A DNA stretch of 64,000 bases from Bin5 sp965242905. GTDB lineage: Bacteria > Chloroflexota > Anaerolineae > Caldilineales > Caldilineaceae. The notes under the pieces were generated by a model that was given only the letters and a program-made list of their open reading frames with translations, had not been told where the DNA came from and searched no databases. Positions 32,667 through 41,780 of this stretch are shown piece by piece. Numbering within the stretch: the stretch's first letter is position 1; every line of letters begins with the position of its first letter. The translations under genes were made by a program, and so were the position numbers. The stretch lies in contig CBDETM010000002.1 of the NCBI GenBank assembly GCA_965242905.1, forward strand, positions 2,170,001 to 2,234,000. The letters run 5' to 3'.

Positions 32667-33932
32667 TTACAGATTACGCAATTGGTCCGCAATGCTGACG
32701 CCGGTGGCGTGGGTCTTCGCTTTGTGAATCGGAAGCTTGCCCCGGTGTCGGGTCTTGTGAGGGATGGATGATTCGTCCGGCTTGTCGCTGAAACTGAAGA
32801 TCAGACAGCCGCGCGCCTTCAACCACAGAACCGCTTCACGTACCTCCTGCGTGATGCAGATCTCCTGCGAGAAGCGCTCCTCGGCCGGCACGTCATCAGC
32901 CAGATTGTTCATATGCTCCAGCGTTGCCACAAACTCCTCGCGCCGGAACTGTTTGAACGGCGTCGGATCGCCCAGCGCAACCGCCATGTTGACCGCTTCA
33001 TGGGCCTGACGCATCGCCTCGCTCACCCGCCCGCCCCCTGCAATACAGACCTCGGCATAGCGCACAAACTGCTCAAATGTCTGCACCGAACCGTCTTCGA
33101 TCCGTTCAAGCAGGTCCGTGCAGTCGAGGCCCTCGTTGTTGAGAACCAGACAGATGTAGGCCAGATAGTCCTGGTTGTCCCCGGTCAGGTGATGATAGTG
33201 AGCGCGGTTCAGCAGCTCATAATGCTGCGCGAATAGCGAGGCATTGAACTTGTCGCCCAGCAGGCTGCCCACCGTACGGTACAGCCCCTTCAGTCGCGCC
33301 ACGTCGATCGCACGGTTGTTGCGCCCCCGCGCCCCGATCGCGGTCTTGTCCAGATCGAGAACAACCACCGTACTCTCATCCAACCGCATCCCGCTCCCCT
33401 GCGCCCACCTGATCCAGTCCACCAACTGGCTCCAGCGGTTGGCTTCGAACATGCCGGTCTCTTCGTCGGCGTCGAAATGCTCCGGTTCGCCGGCCTTCTC
33501 ATTGCCAATAAAGCAGGCGCTCGGCAACACAGCGCCGTCCGCGTGTCCGACCAGCTCCCCGTTATCAAGCGACGACTCGGCCGCGGAACGCAAGGAACGC
33601 ATCACCTGGAACGTATTTCCATCGCCCGAAAGCGTATCGCCGATGAAGAGCAGCTCGCCCACAGAGGCGTTCCGCCGCGCCTGCGCCTGCTCCAGGATCC
33701 ACAGTGCCACCTGCGCGTACGACGTCTCCTGTTTGCGGGGCACGGAAGGGGCGGGCAGCCCCAACTGGTGGCGGGCCGATTTCAGACCGGGGATCTGGCG
33801 CGTGAGCGGCTCCAGGTTTCGGTAAACGATAAGATCGCCGACAAGTTCATCCAGGGACGTCAGTCCAAAGTTGTCAACGGCAATCGGATAGGCTTCTCTT
33901 GTCTGCGTGTTGGCCAATTCGGCACCTTCCAT
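32667..33932 (-). CDS. HAD-like protein of unknown function
   Basis: About 421 residues from the ATG at 33932; a frame start at 33977 would add 15 unremarkable residues. A central VVVLDLDKTAIGARGRNN has the DxDxT pattern of HAD phosphohydrolases, and near the C-terminus CLIFSFSDKPDESS fits motif II or III of the fold. Between them lie about 170 mostly helical residues, a large cap insertion. An earlier ELLFIGDTLSGDGNTF segment is also Asp-rich. I do not recognise the family. It is upstream of ftsH on the same strand, but 167 bp away with a promoter between. Confidence 0.7.
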   Translation of the reverse strand: MEGAELANTQTREAYPIAVDNFGLTSLDELVGDLIVYRNLEPLTRQIPGLKSARHQLGLPAPSVPRKQETSYAQVALWILEQAQARRNASVGELLFIGDTLSGDGNTFQVMRSLRSAAESSLDNGELVGHADGAVLPSACFIGNEKAGEPEHFDADEETGMFEANRWSQLVDWIRWAQGSGMRLDESTVVVLDLDKTAIGARGRNNRAIDVARLKGLYRTVGSLLGDKFNASLFAQHYELLNRAHYHHLTGDNQDYLAYICLVLNNEGLDCTDLLERIEDGSVQTFEQFVRYAEVCIAGGGRVSEAMRQAHEAVNMAVALGDPTPFKQFRREEFVATLEHMNNLADDVPAEERFSQEICITQEVREAVLWLKARGCLIFSFSDKPDESSIPHKTRHRGKLPIHKAKTHATGVSIADQLRNL

Positions 33933-34102
33933 TTCTATTCCCGGACCCGTCTCTCTCTTTGAGCAAGGCCACCACAATCAAAGCGTTGACGAGTTCAGGA
34001 ACCAAGAACGTACTGCTCGACCTGCCGTTGCACTGCACACGATTCTAACCTATGGCAAGCCGATCCGAAAAATTTTGTGCCTGTTGCGCACGACCGCACC
34101 GA

Positions 34103-35233
34103 TTAGCGCACAGCATCCAGTACCCCATCCGTGACAGGGGTCCGCTCCCCAACAACCTCCTCCCGGCTGTCCAGGTACCCCTGCGACACCAGCAACTCGG
34201 CATTGAGCAGGCTACCGCCCGCCGCGCCCCGGATCGTATTGTGTCCCAGAGCCAGGAACTTCACGTGCAGCAGCGGGTCCTCACGCAGCCGCCCCACCAC
34301 CGTCGCCATGCCCGCAACACTGCCCGCCAGCCGGTCCATGCGCGGCTGCGGACGGTCCGCCTCCTCCCGGTAGATGATCGCCTGCTGCGGCGCGCTCGGA
34401 AGCCCCATGCGCTGCGGCAGCGGATCGTACTCCGCCCACGCTCGCCGCACGTCCTCCAAACTCGGGCGGCGCGCAAACTCCACGCTTACCGCCGCCAGAT
34501 GACCGTTGCGCACCGGCACGCGGTTGCAGTGGGCGCTGACAACGAAATCGGCCATCTCCACGCCCTGCCCATCATACCGCCCCAGCAGCTTCTGCGGCTC
34601 CCGGTGCTCCATCTTCTCCTCTTCCGAGCCAATATACGGGACAACGTTGTCGATTATGTCCATCGACGTCACGCCCGTGTAACCCGCCCCGCTCACCGCC
34701 TGCATCGTCACAACAAATACCTTCCTGATGCCGAACGCTTCGTGCAACGGATGCAACGCGCTCACCAGGTGCGTCGTCGAACAGTTGGGATTCGTGGTGA
34801 TGAAACCCGGCCACCCGCGCCCCCGCCGCTGCACGTCGATCAGCCCCATATGCTCCGGATTCACCTCCGGAATCAGCAGCGGCACGTCCGGCTCATAGCG
34901 GTAGGCGCTCGCATTGCTGCACACGACGTAACCCGCCGCCGCCAGCTCCGCCTCCACCTCACGCGCAACCCCGCTCGGCAGCGCGCTGAACACCACCTGG
35001 CAGTCAATCCCCGGCCCCATCTCCTCCAACACGACGTCCTGCAGATGCGCCGGCATATCCCCCCGCAGCAGCCAGTTGCACGCCTCCCCGTACCGCTTGC
35101 CCGCATTGCGCGGCGACGCGCACAGCACGCTCAACTCAAACCACGGATGCCCCTGAAGCATCTGCACAAACCGCTGCCCCACCGCGCCCGTCGCCCCCAG
35201 CACACCCACACGAATCTTCGACTCAATATTCAT
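34103..35233 (-). CDS. asd: Aspartate-semialdehyde dehydrogenase (archaeal/fungal type)
   Basis: 376 residues from the ATG at 35233 (GAGG six bases upstream). GVLGATGAVGQRFVQ is the NADP loop, TTNPNCSTTHLV contains the catalytic Cys, AVSGAGYTGV and VVSAHCNRVPVRNGH follow. The sequence style (EEEKMEHREPQKLLG) belongs to the branch found in archaea, fungi and some bacteria, not the E. coli type. It reduces aspartyl phosphate to the semialdehyde, the step between LysC and Hom. It follows hom by 284 bp, and that gap holds a 59-bp repeat, so co-transcription with the riboswitch-controlled lysC-hom is uncertain. Confidence 0.95.
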   Translation of the reverse strand: MNIESKIRVGVLGATGAVGQRFVQMLQGHPWFELSVLCASPRNAGKRYGEACNWLLRGDMPAHLQDVVLEEMGPGIDCQVVFSALPSGVAREVEAELAAAGYVVCSNASAYRYEPDVPLLIPEVNPEHMGLIDVQRRGRGWPGFITTNPNCSTTHLVSALHPLHEAFGIRKVFVVTMQAVSGAGYTGVTSMDIIDNVVPYIGSEEEKMEHREPQKLLGRYDGQGVEMADFVVSAHCNRVPVRNGHLAAVSVEFARRPSLEDVRRAWAEYDPLPQRMGLPSAPQQAIIYREEADRPQPRMDRLAGSVAGMATVVGRLREDPLLHVKFLALGHNTIRGAAGGSLLNAELLVSQGYLDSREEVVGERTPVTDGVLDAVR

Positions 35234-35363
35234 CAATTTCCTCTACCTCAAAAGTGACCAATCTGATTCCCAACAACTCCGCCCGTCTCTATTCCCGACC
35301 CCGAGTGCGCCAGGCGCAGGTGTTTTCTCACTCCTCACTCCTCTTCCCTCTCTCCTCGCATTT

Positions 35364-35422
35364 GGGCGGTCGGGCCTATTCGGCCCTCCCTTGTGCGGGG
35401 GCTCCGCCCCCGCAACGCCCCC
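35364..35422. repeat. 59-bp dispersed repeat, copy 3
   Basis: Identical in the core to copies 2, 4 and 5. It is preceded by the CTCACTCCTCACTCCTC-type polypyrimidine spacer and followed by CTAGCCACCAGTG and GAGCCACCGACC blocks resembling those after copy 1. It lies between hom and asd, where its hairpins would be transcribed in any hom-asd message. Confidence 0.85.
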
Positions 35423-35516
35423 CTACTGCCAAGCCACCGTGCTGATTCTTCCCCACATCGTGTCTAGCCACCAGTGTCTTTTCCCCACCTTGCCGTCCCG
35501 AGCCACCGACCGCTGA

Positions 35517-36623
35517 CTACTGCAGTTCCAGTTCCACTATGTCGCTCAGCACACCGGCCGCAGTCGCCTCCACACCCGCCCCGCGTCCCTGAATCACCAG
35601 CGGATTGGGGTTGTACCAGTGACTGTAGAACTCGACCAGATTGTCCGTTCCCGTCAAACGCCCCAACGGGCTGTCCTTCGCCACCGCCGTCAGACCCACG
35701 CTGCACGCACCCTCCGATAGCGTGGCCGCATAGCGCAATACCTTGCCCTCCAACGCCGCGCCCGCAACCTGCCCTCTGAACTCTTCGTCCAGAGACGGCA
35801 GCTCCGCCAGAAAATCGTCCACGCTCAGCCCGGCCATCCGCTCCGGATACAGACCCTTGATCTCCACCTGCTCCATCTCTATCCTCCAGCCGATCCCCCG
35901 CGCCAGAATGAGCGCCTTGCGCGCCACGTCAACGCCCCCCAGGTCATCGCGCGGGTCCGGCTCCGTATACCCCAACCGGTACGCCTCCGCCACTGTCTCA
36001 CTGTAGGCGCGACCCGCCTCCAGCCCGGTCATCACATAGCCGAGCGTGCCGCTGAAAGAACCGGCGATGCGCTCGATCGCGTCCCCGCTCGACACCAGCC
36101 GGTTCAGCGTCGCGATCACAGGCAGACCCGCACCCACCGTCGTCTCCCAGCGGGCTTGGCTCGGCGATCGGCTGATGCCGTCATACACATCCTGGACGAC
36201 CGTCAACGGCTTCTTGTTCGCCAGTACCACCTGACAGCCCCGCTCTAACGCCAGCAACAGCGCGCCCGCCGTCCCGTCCGACGCCGTGCAGTCGACCACC
36301 ACCGTGCCCGGTCTGCCAAGTTCCTCTACCACCGCTTCCGGGCTTCGATAAGTTCGGCCCAGCGGATGAGAAGCCAGCCCACCGCCCTCCTCCTTGTGCT
36401 GCAAAACCCCGGCCAGCAGCTCCTCCGTAAATCCCCCTTCCGGCTCCTCGACCGCACCGCTGCTGTCGCACACGGCCAGAAAACGGATGCGCAGACCGTA
36501 CCTCTCGCCATGAAGCGACTGCTGTTCCAGGATCTGGATTAGTAAGGCCCGCCCAACGCCCCCCAGCCCCAACAGGATGATCGGCTTGTCCTGCCCCGCA
36601 AACCTGCCCGCGATGTTCCCCAT
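35517..36623 (-). CDS. hom: Homoserine dehydrogenase (no ACT domain)
   Basis: 368 residues. IILLGLGGVGRALLIQIL is the nucleotide loop, VVLANKKPLT and TTVGAGLPVIATLNRLVSSGD hold substrate residues, and SFSGTLGYVM plus YTEPDPRDDLGGVDVARKALILAR is the family signature. It ends after the substrate domain, without the C-terminal ACT regulatory domain of longer Hom proteins. Its ATG overlaps the lysC stop as TGATG, so it is translationally coupled to lysC. It converts aspartate semialdehyde to homoserine, the branch point toward methionine and threonine. Confidence 0.93.
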   Translation of the reverse strand: MGNIAGRFAGQDKPIILLGLGGVGRALLIQILEQQSLHGERYGLRIRFLAVCDSSGAVEEPEGGFTEELLAGVLQHKEEGGGLASHPLGRTYRSPEAVVEELGRPGTVVVDCTASDGTAGALLLALERGCQVVLANKKPLTVVQDVYDGISRSPSQARWETTVGAGLPVIATLNRLVSSGDAIERIAGSFSGTLGYVMTGLEAGRAYSETVAEAYRLGYTEPDPRDDLGGVDVARKALILARGIGWRIEMEQVEIKGLYPERMAGLSVDDFLAELPSLDEEFRGQVAGAALEGKVLRYAATLSEGACSVGLTAVAKDSPLGRLTGTDNLVEFYSHWYNPNPLVIQGRGAGVEATAAGVLSDIVELELQ

Positions 36624-38077
36624 CAGTCCGCTCCGTTCCCAAGTTCGAACGTATCATGTATGGCCCGGAGCGCCTCATCGGCCTCCGTATGCAGGACCAC
36701 AAGGCTGATATTGGCCTCGCTCGACCCCTGCGCAATCGCGATCACGTTGATATTCCGTTCCCCCAGCGCATTGAAGACCCGCGCCGCGATGCCCGGCGTC
36801 CCCTTCATGCCCGCGCCGATCACCGCCACGATCACAATGTCCGGCTGGTGGCTGATCTCCTCGATCATATTTTGGGCCAGCTCGCGTGCGAACTCCACCT
36901 TGAGTGCCCCGACCACCGCATCGCCCTCCGCCTCGGGCACCACGAAACAGATACTCTGCTCGCTGCTGCCCTGGCTGATCATCAGCACATTGGCCCGCTG
37001 CCGCGCCACCGCGTCAAACGTGCGCGCCGCGATCCCGGGCACACCGATCATCCCCCGCCCCGCCACCGTAATCAGCCGCAGTTCCCGCACCGCCGTGATC
37101 GCCTTCACCCCGTGGTGCAGCTGGCGCGTCTTCTCGACGATGCGCGTGCCTGGGTGGGAGGGATTGAACGTGTTGAGCACGCGCAGCGGTATCTTACTCT
37201 CCACCGCCGGCGTGACCGTCTTGGGGTGCAGCACCTTGGCGCCGTAGTAAGCCAATTCCGCCACCTCCTCGTAGGAAAGCTCCTCCATCGACTGCGCCGT
37301 TTCGACGATGCGCGGGTCGGCCGTCATGACCCCGTCCACGTCCGTCCAGATCTGGATCTCGTCCGCATCGAGCGCCGCGCCCAGTATCGCTGCCGAGTAG
37401 TCCGACCCGCCCCGCCCCAGCGTCGTCGGCACGCCCTTCTCCGTCGCGCCCACAAAACCGGTCACAACCGGCACCACACCGCTCTGCATCATCGGCAGCA
37501 GCCGGTCCCGGCAGCGCGCCGGCGTGGCCTCCATCAGAGGATTGGCGTTGCCGAACTGGTCGTCGGTGATGATCAGCTCGCCCGCGTCCACGAACTGGGA
37601 ATTTACCCCGTTCGCCCGCAGCACAGCCGCCAGCAGCGGCGCGCTCAGCCGCTCGCCCACCCCGCTCACCACATCCAGCCCCCGCTGCGTCAGCTCACCC
37701 AGCACCGTGATGCTGCGGCAAAGCCGCTCGAACTCCCGCAGCCGGTTGTCAAACAGCCTGCCCAACCCGGCCCGCTCCACCCCGTCCTCAATCAGCTGCC
37801 CGGCCACCACCTGGTGCCGCACCAGCAACTGGCTCCGCGCATCCCGGTACGGCGTCTCATCCCCCGCCGCCGCCGCTTGCGCCGCATCGATCAGCGTGTT
37901 CGTAACCCCGCCCATCGCGCTCACCACAACCAGCACACCGGGGCTTTCCCCGCTCTGATCGATCTCGCCCTCTGCGCCCCCGGCCTGCCTTTCGACAGCC
38001 GCTGCCACGATCTTTGCTACGCCGTCGATAGCATCCGTCGTACCGACCGACGTCCCGCCAAATTTCATCACGATCAT
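36623..38077 (-). CDS. lysC: Aspartate kinase with two ACT domains
   Basis: About 484 residues from the ATG at 38077. Upstream in-frame codons to 38125 overlap the riboswitch terminator, so they are not used; 38068 is a second choice. MKFGGTSVG is the kinase signature, then LGRGGSDYSAAILGAALDADEIQIWTDVDGV. Residues about 320-484 hold two ACT domains (ITVAGRGMIGVPGIAARTF and VAVIGAGMKGTPGIAARVF). The length and paired ACT domains match ThrA-type or monofunctional aspartokinases that are feedback-controlled. It is first in lysC-hom(-asd), under a SAM-I riboswitch. A 5' fragment of this gene recurs at 45680-45787. Confidence 0.95.
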   Translation of the reverse strand: MIVMKFGGTSVGTTDAIDGVAKIVAAAVERQAGGAEGEIDQSGESPGVLVVVSAMGGVTNTLIDAAQAAAAGDETPYRDARSQLLVRHQVVAGQLIEDGVERAGLGRLFDNRLREFERLCRSITVLGELTQRGLDVVSGVGERLSAPLLAAVLRANGVNSQFVDAGELIITDDQFGNANPLMEATPARCRDRLLPMMQSGVVPVVTGFVGATEKGVPTTLGRGGSDYSAAILGAALDADEIQIWTDVDGVMTADPRIVETAQSMEELSYEEVAELAYYGAKVLHPKTVTPAVESKIPLRVLNTFNPSHPGTRIVEKTRQLHHGVKAITAVRELRLITVAGRGMIGVPGIAARTFDAVARQRANVLMISQGSSEQSICFVVPEAEGDAVVGALKVEFARELAQNMIEEISHQPDIVIVAVIGAGMKGTPGIAARVFNALGERNINVIAIAQGSSEANISLVVLHTEADEALRAIHDTFELGNGAD

Positions 38078-38110
38078 ACGCGTCTGACTCGCTCTACAAG
38101 AAGAATAAGT

Positions 38111-38313
38111 AAAAAAATACCTCACGTCGTCCAGACGAGAGGTAGCCGACTATATCTACTGCCTCTCATCTTCCAGAATCGTTCTGCGCTGCCTGATTAT
38201 TCTCTGGGCGCAGCTTCTGCCGGAATTGGCACCTGCGTCACGGAAAATCCATCCTCCGCCACCAGGTTGCCGAGGCTTCACAGGGCCGGTCCCTCCGCCT
38301 CTCTGGATAAGAG
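38111..38313 (-). promoter_or_regulatory. SAM-I (S-box) riboswitch with terminator
   Basis: On the minus strand P1 is CTCTTATC (38313-38306) with GATGAGAG (38170-38163). Between them are the class hallmarks: GGAGGGACCGGCCC, TGAAGCC, GGCAACC, then GCAGGTGCCAATTCC. The expression platform is complete. GAGAGGCAG can pair with CTACCTCTC (antiterminator), or ACCTC-CGTC can pair with GACG-GTGAGGT and be followed by seven Ts (38117-38111), an intrinsic terminator. P1 and the antiterminator share GAGAG, so SAM binding should free the terminator and switch lysC-hom off. Confidence 0.93.
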
Positions 38314-38340
38314 TTCAGCTATTCAGTTGTAATGCGGGCA

Positions 38341-38369
38341 AATGTAGCAGAGGCCGCAGAGGATGTCAA
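38341..38369 (-). promoter_or_regulatory. Promoter of the lysC operon
   Basis: On the minus strand a consensus TTGACA (38369-38364), 17 bp, then TACATT (38346-38341). The predicted start near 38334 is about 20 nt before the riboswitch P1 helix, the usual arrangement. Confidence 0.7.
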
Positions 38370-38719
38370 ATTTCGCGGGCAGGCTGCAAAAAACACGGGA
38401 ACGCCATAGAAAATAACGACCAGGATAACGGTTTGGGCCTGTCCGCTCTCTCCACCAAAAGAATGGAACTCGGAATGTATTGATTCGGACGTGCGAGCGG
38501 AATAACTGGGCCTCGCTGACATTTCAACCAGCCCACCCTCCCGTAGGAGCACCCCTTGTGGGTGCCCTGACTGTTGTTCCTTCGCCGATCGAAAGGTTGT
38601 GTCTAAAACAAGATTCCTGCCAATAACATCCCGAACCTACCTGCAGACGTTCTGTTCTTGTTGAACTCTGTACGGCCTTCCCGAAATGCCAACGGAACCT
38701 GACCACTTTCCACCGCAGT
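38370..38719. other. Gene-free spacer with palindrome
   Basis: It lies between the lysC promoter and the stop of the first LRR-zincin gene. It contains a GTAGGAGCACC/GGGTGCCC palindrome at 38543-38568, one of four in the window. No gene is seen. Confidence 0.5.
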
Positions 38720-41551
38720 TCACGGCTTGCAGTACGCAGGCACGGTCGCGTCCTCGCCGAACACCTCCTCAATCAGCTTGACAATTTCCGGGTCGTAATC
38801 TTCCAACATTGAACCGCGCAATCCTACAGGTTCGCGCATAAACTCCTGAAACCAGAATGTGACCGCTTCAGCCCAGTACTCCTCGAAATTCGTCGACGCG
38901 TACGTATCCCGCCATAAACCCTTGGCCAGTGCACTGTTGTAAAGGTCCAGGAGCCGCGTGTTGAACTCGTGAACATTGGGTTGATCCTGGAGTGCGAAGT
39001 GTATCGCATGAGCGAATTCGTGGATGAGAACGTAACATCTCTCGGCCTCGTCATCGTCCCGTGCGGCTGCCGCCCAGCCTGTGGCTGTCGCAAAGGCTGT
39101 TCCTCGATGGTCTAAAGAGTGATGATAGCCGTCCCTGAGTTCTGGCAATTGGTTGATATGCTCGCCCGCTTGATTCCTTCTGAATCTGACGACCCGAAAA
39201 TGCTTCGGAAGCAGGTCTTCAATCAGATCGGGGTTGTCGGAGAACATCGCGGCAACGATCTCGCCCGTTTCCACCATCTTCTCATCAGAGACCTCTGTGG
39301 GGGCGACTACGATCACGCCGCCTGCCTTTAGATATTTCTGATAGAAAAGATGAAGTCCGAGGGACGTAGGCGGTGGTGGAAATCGTTGCGGGATTATGCT
39401 TGTCCACGCCCGTACCGACCAGGGGCCGCGTACGCCGTTGGCGTCGCGTGCGCGCACTTGGTAATAGTGGCTGCGGCTGTCGAACGGGACATAGTGCGTG
39501 TAGGTCGTTTCAGTGAGGAAGCCACCGATCGGACCCCAGCGGCGGTCGAGGCTGTTCCACGCCCACAGATCGTAGCCGGCCGCGTTCGCCGCCGCATCCC
39601 AGGTAAGCGTGACCAGGCTGTTGGCGCCCGTCGCCGTCAGGTTTTGCGGCGCGGACGGAAACTCCGCAAGCTCGGCCGCCGTACAGTTCGCCAGATTGAG
39701 GCTCTTCAGGTGTGCGTCCACGGAACTGTCGACATGAGACAAGCTTGTGCCGGGAGCCAGGCAGAACTGGTTACCGATGAGGTACAGACCTGCCAGTTCT
39801 GTGAGGACGTTCAAACTGGGGAGCGGGCCGGTAAAGTGATTGTTGTCAAGACGTAAAAACTGCAGACCGGCGAACTGGTGCAGGTCGAAGATCGGTCCGC
39901 TCAAACGGTTGTGGTTCAGGCCGAGGATCTTCAGGTAGGAGAGCGTGCTCAGGTCCGGAACCGGGCCGGCCAGCTGGTTGTGGCCGAGATACAGGACCAC
40001 CAGGTTTGAAAGGGCGGCCAGATCAGGGATCGGCCCGGTCAAATCGTTATTTGCGAGCTCCAGCCACTCCAGTCGCTGGAGCGCGGCCAGGTCCGGGATC
40101 GGGCCGTTCAGCCCGTTGTCGCTGAGCTCCAGCCGTACGACGCGACCGTATCTGTCAGTAAAGACACCGTACCAGGAAGAAAGCGGCTCGTAGGTCAGCC
40201 AGTTGTCACTGCGTGTCCAGTTGTCGCCGTCGGTTGCCTCGTAGAGCGCGATGAGCGCGCCCTTCTCCGTTGTTGCAGGAGTTGGCGTGATCGTTGGAGT
40301 TGGCGTGGGCCCGGGCGTGGTTGTCACCGTCGGCGTCGCCGTACCCGTCAATGCGACTGCGGTGGCAGACGCATACGCCATCAGCCAGCTACTTGACTGG
40401 CCGGCGGCGTTCACCATGTTGATTGTATAGAAGTATTTCGTCCCTGCAGTAACGTCCGCGTGCGTGTAGGCAGTGCCGGTCAGGTTATCGCCGCCTATCA
40501 CCTGCCAGCCGGTCTCTTTGTCCCACCACGTCATGAGGGTGTAGCGCACCGCGTCAGGGGCAGCTTCCCAACTCAGCTCCACACCGTGTGCCGTCGCCTT
40601 TGCCGTCAGCGCCGGCGCAGTGAGTGCGGACGCAGTTGGGGTCGGCGTAGATGTGGATGTAGACGTGACCGTAGGCGTTAATGTGGCTGTAGACGCAGCT
40701 GTTGGTGTAGATGTCGCGGTTGCAGTCGCCGTAGGCGTCGCCGTTCCGGCTTCCGTCGGCCCGAGCGCGGTGGCAGACGCATATTCCTGCAGCCAGGCGC
40801 TCGTCTGGCCGGTGACATTCACCACGCTGATCGTATAAAAGTATTTCGTCCCTGCAGTTACGTCCGTGTGCGTGTACGAAGTGCCGGTCAGGCTGCTGCC
40901 GCCTATCTGCTTCCAGCCTATCTCTACGTCCCACCATGTCAGGAGTATGTAACGCACTGCGCCTGGCGCGTCCTCCCAACTCAGCACTACGCCGTGCGTT
41001 TCCGCCGCCGCCGTCAGTGCCGGCGCAACAAGCGGGGATGCAGTTGGCGTAGGCGTGGCCGTTGGCGTCGACGTCTCAGCCCCCGTTGTCGCAGTTGCGG
41101 TTGGCGTGACCGTAGGCGTTGACGTCTCGGTTTCCGCCGGCGCCAGCGCCGTGGCCGACGCAAAGTCCAGCAGCCAGGCGCTCGTCCCGCCCGCTGCGTT
41201 CACCGCGCGGATGGAGTAGAAGTACTTTGTCCCGGCCGTGACCTCCGTGTGCGTGTACGAAGTGCCGGTCAGGTTGCTGCCGCCTATCGGTTGCCAACCG
41301 GTCCCCGCGTCCCACCAGGCCAGGAGTTCGTAGCGCACCGCGTCCGCAACCGCTTCCCACCTCAGGACCACGCCGTGCGTTGTCGCCTCCGCCGTCAGTT
41401 TCGGTACCGAGAGCGCGGTTGCGGTCGGCGCCTGCGCCTGAGCCGTTGTTTCGCTGTACGCCAGGAGGGAGAGCGCGGCGGCCGTCAGAAGGACGGTTAG
41501 AAGAAGGATGCCCCGCGCCTCCGTGATCGCTATGCGAGTTCTGCCCTGCAT
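38720..41551 (-). CDS. Secreted FN3-LRR protein with C-terminal zincin domain (copy A)
   Basis: 943 residues from the ATG at 41551 (AAGGAAG six bases upstream; 41587 would have a ribosome-binding site with no spacing). A signal peptide ends near TTAQAQ. Three FN3-like domains (YELLAWWDAGTGWQPIGG type) are joined by Thr/Pro-rich linkers. A KGALIALYEATDG cap leads five or six 23-residue LRRs, then one more FN3. The C-terminal part carries CYVLIHEFAHAIHF and, about 47 residues later, EEYWAE. HExxH plus a distal Glu is a gluzincin-type zinc site, spaced as in the anthrax lethal factor/Pro-Pro endopeptidase group. Probably a surface or secreted peptidase. A decayed riboswitch copy lies upstream. 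Confidence 0.85.
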   Translation of the reverse strand: MQGRTRIAITEARGILLLTVLLTAAALSLLAYSETTAQAQAPTATALSVPKLTAEATTHGVVLRWEAVADAVRYELLAWWDAGTGWQPIGGSNLTGTSYTHTEVTAGTKYFYSIRAVNAAGGTSAWLLDFASATALAPAETETSTPTVTPTATATTGAETSTPTATPTPTASPLVAPALTAAAETHGVVLSWEDAPGAVRYILLTWWDVEIGWKQIGGSSLTGTSYTHTDVTAGTKYFYTISVVNVTGQTSAWLQEYASATALGPTEAGTATPTATATATSTPTAASTATLTPTVTSTSTSTPTPTASALTAPALTAKATAHGVELSWEAAPDAVRYTLMTWWDKETGWQVIGGDNLTGTAYTHADVTAGTKYFYTINMVNAAGQSSSWLMAYASATAVALTGTATPTVTTTPGPTPTPTITPTPATTEKGALIALYEATDGDNWTRSDNWLTYEPLSSWYGVFTDRYGRVVRLELSDNGLNGPIPDLAALQRLEWLELANNDLTGPIPDLAALSNLVVLYLGHNQLAGPVPDLSTLSYLKILGLNHNRLSGPIFDLHQFAGLQFLRLDNNHFTGPLPSLNVLTELAGLYLIGNQFCLAPGTSLSHVDSSVDAHLKSLNLANCTAAELAEFPSAPQNLTATGANSLVTLTWDAAANAAGYDLWAWNSLDRRWGPIGGFLTETTYTHYVPFDSRSHYYQVRARDANGVRGPWSVRAWTSIIPQRFPPPPTSLGLHLFYQKYLKAGGVIVVAPTEVSDEKMVETGEIVAAMFSDNPDLIEDLLPKHFRVVRFRRNQAGEHINQLPELRDGYHHSLDHRGTAFATATGWAAAARDDDEAERCYVLIHEFAHAIHFALQDQPNVHEFNTRLLDLYNSALAKGLWRDTYASTNFEEYWAEAVTFWFQEFMREPVGLRGSMLEDYDPEIVKLIEEVFGEDATVPAYCKP

Positions 41552-41611
41552 CGGGGGCTTCCTTGTATGTCTGGGGCCCGTTGTCATCTCCTTCCACTGG
41601 GCCGTCCCACC

Positions 41612-41734
41612 GTAGGGGCACCCCTTGTGGGTGCCCTACCCTCTTTGGAACTTCACGAAACTCTCAGTCCCCCGTCGATTGACTACATATTAGGCCTGCA
41701 AACTTCAGGTCAGACAAACGTCAACGACTCCTGG
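41612..41734. repeat. Composite dispersed repeat, copy 2
   Basis: GTAGGGGCACCCC-TTGTG-GGTGCCCTAC palindrome (41612-41640), then the 58-bp tail (41677-41734) matching 468-526. It lies just upstream of the copy A zincin gene start; another palindrome lies just past its stop at 38543. Confidence 0.7.
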
Positions 41735-41780
41735 ACACTGGCCTCTTCATTCAGGTCGGCAGTGACTATTCTACCCCCAT

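Noticed and set aside
36656..38332. 558-codon plus-strand frame opposite lysC and the riboswitch
   Set aside because: It covers the complement of lysC, its promoter region and the structured RNA; no domain is present.
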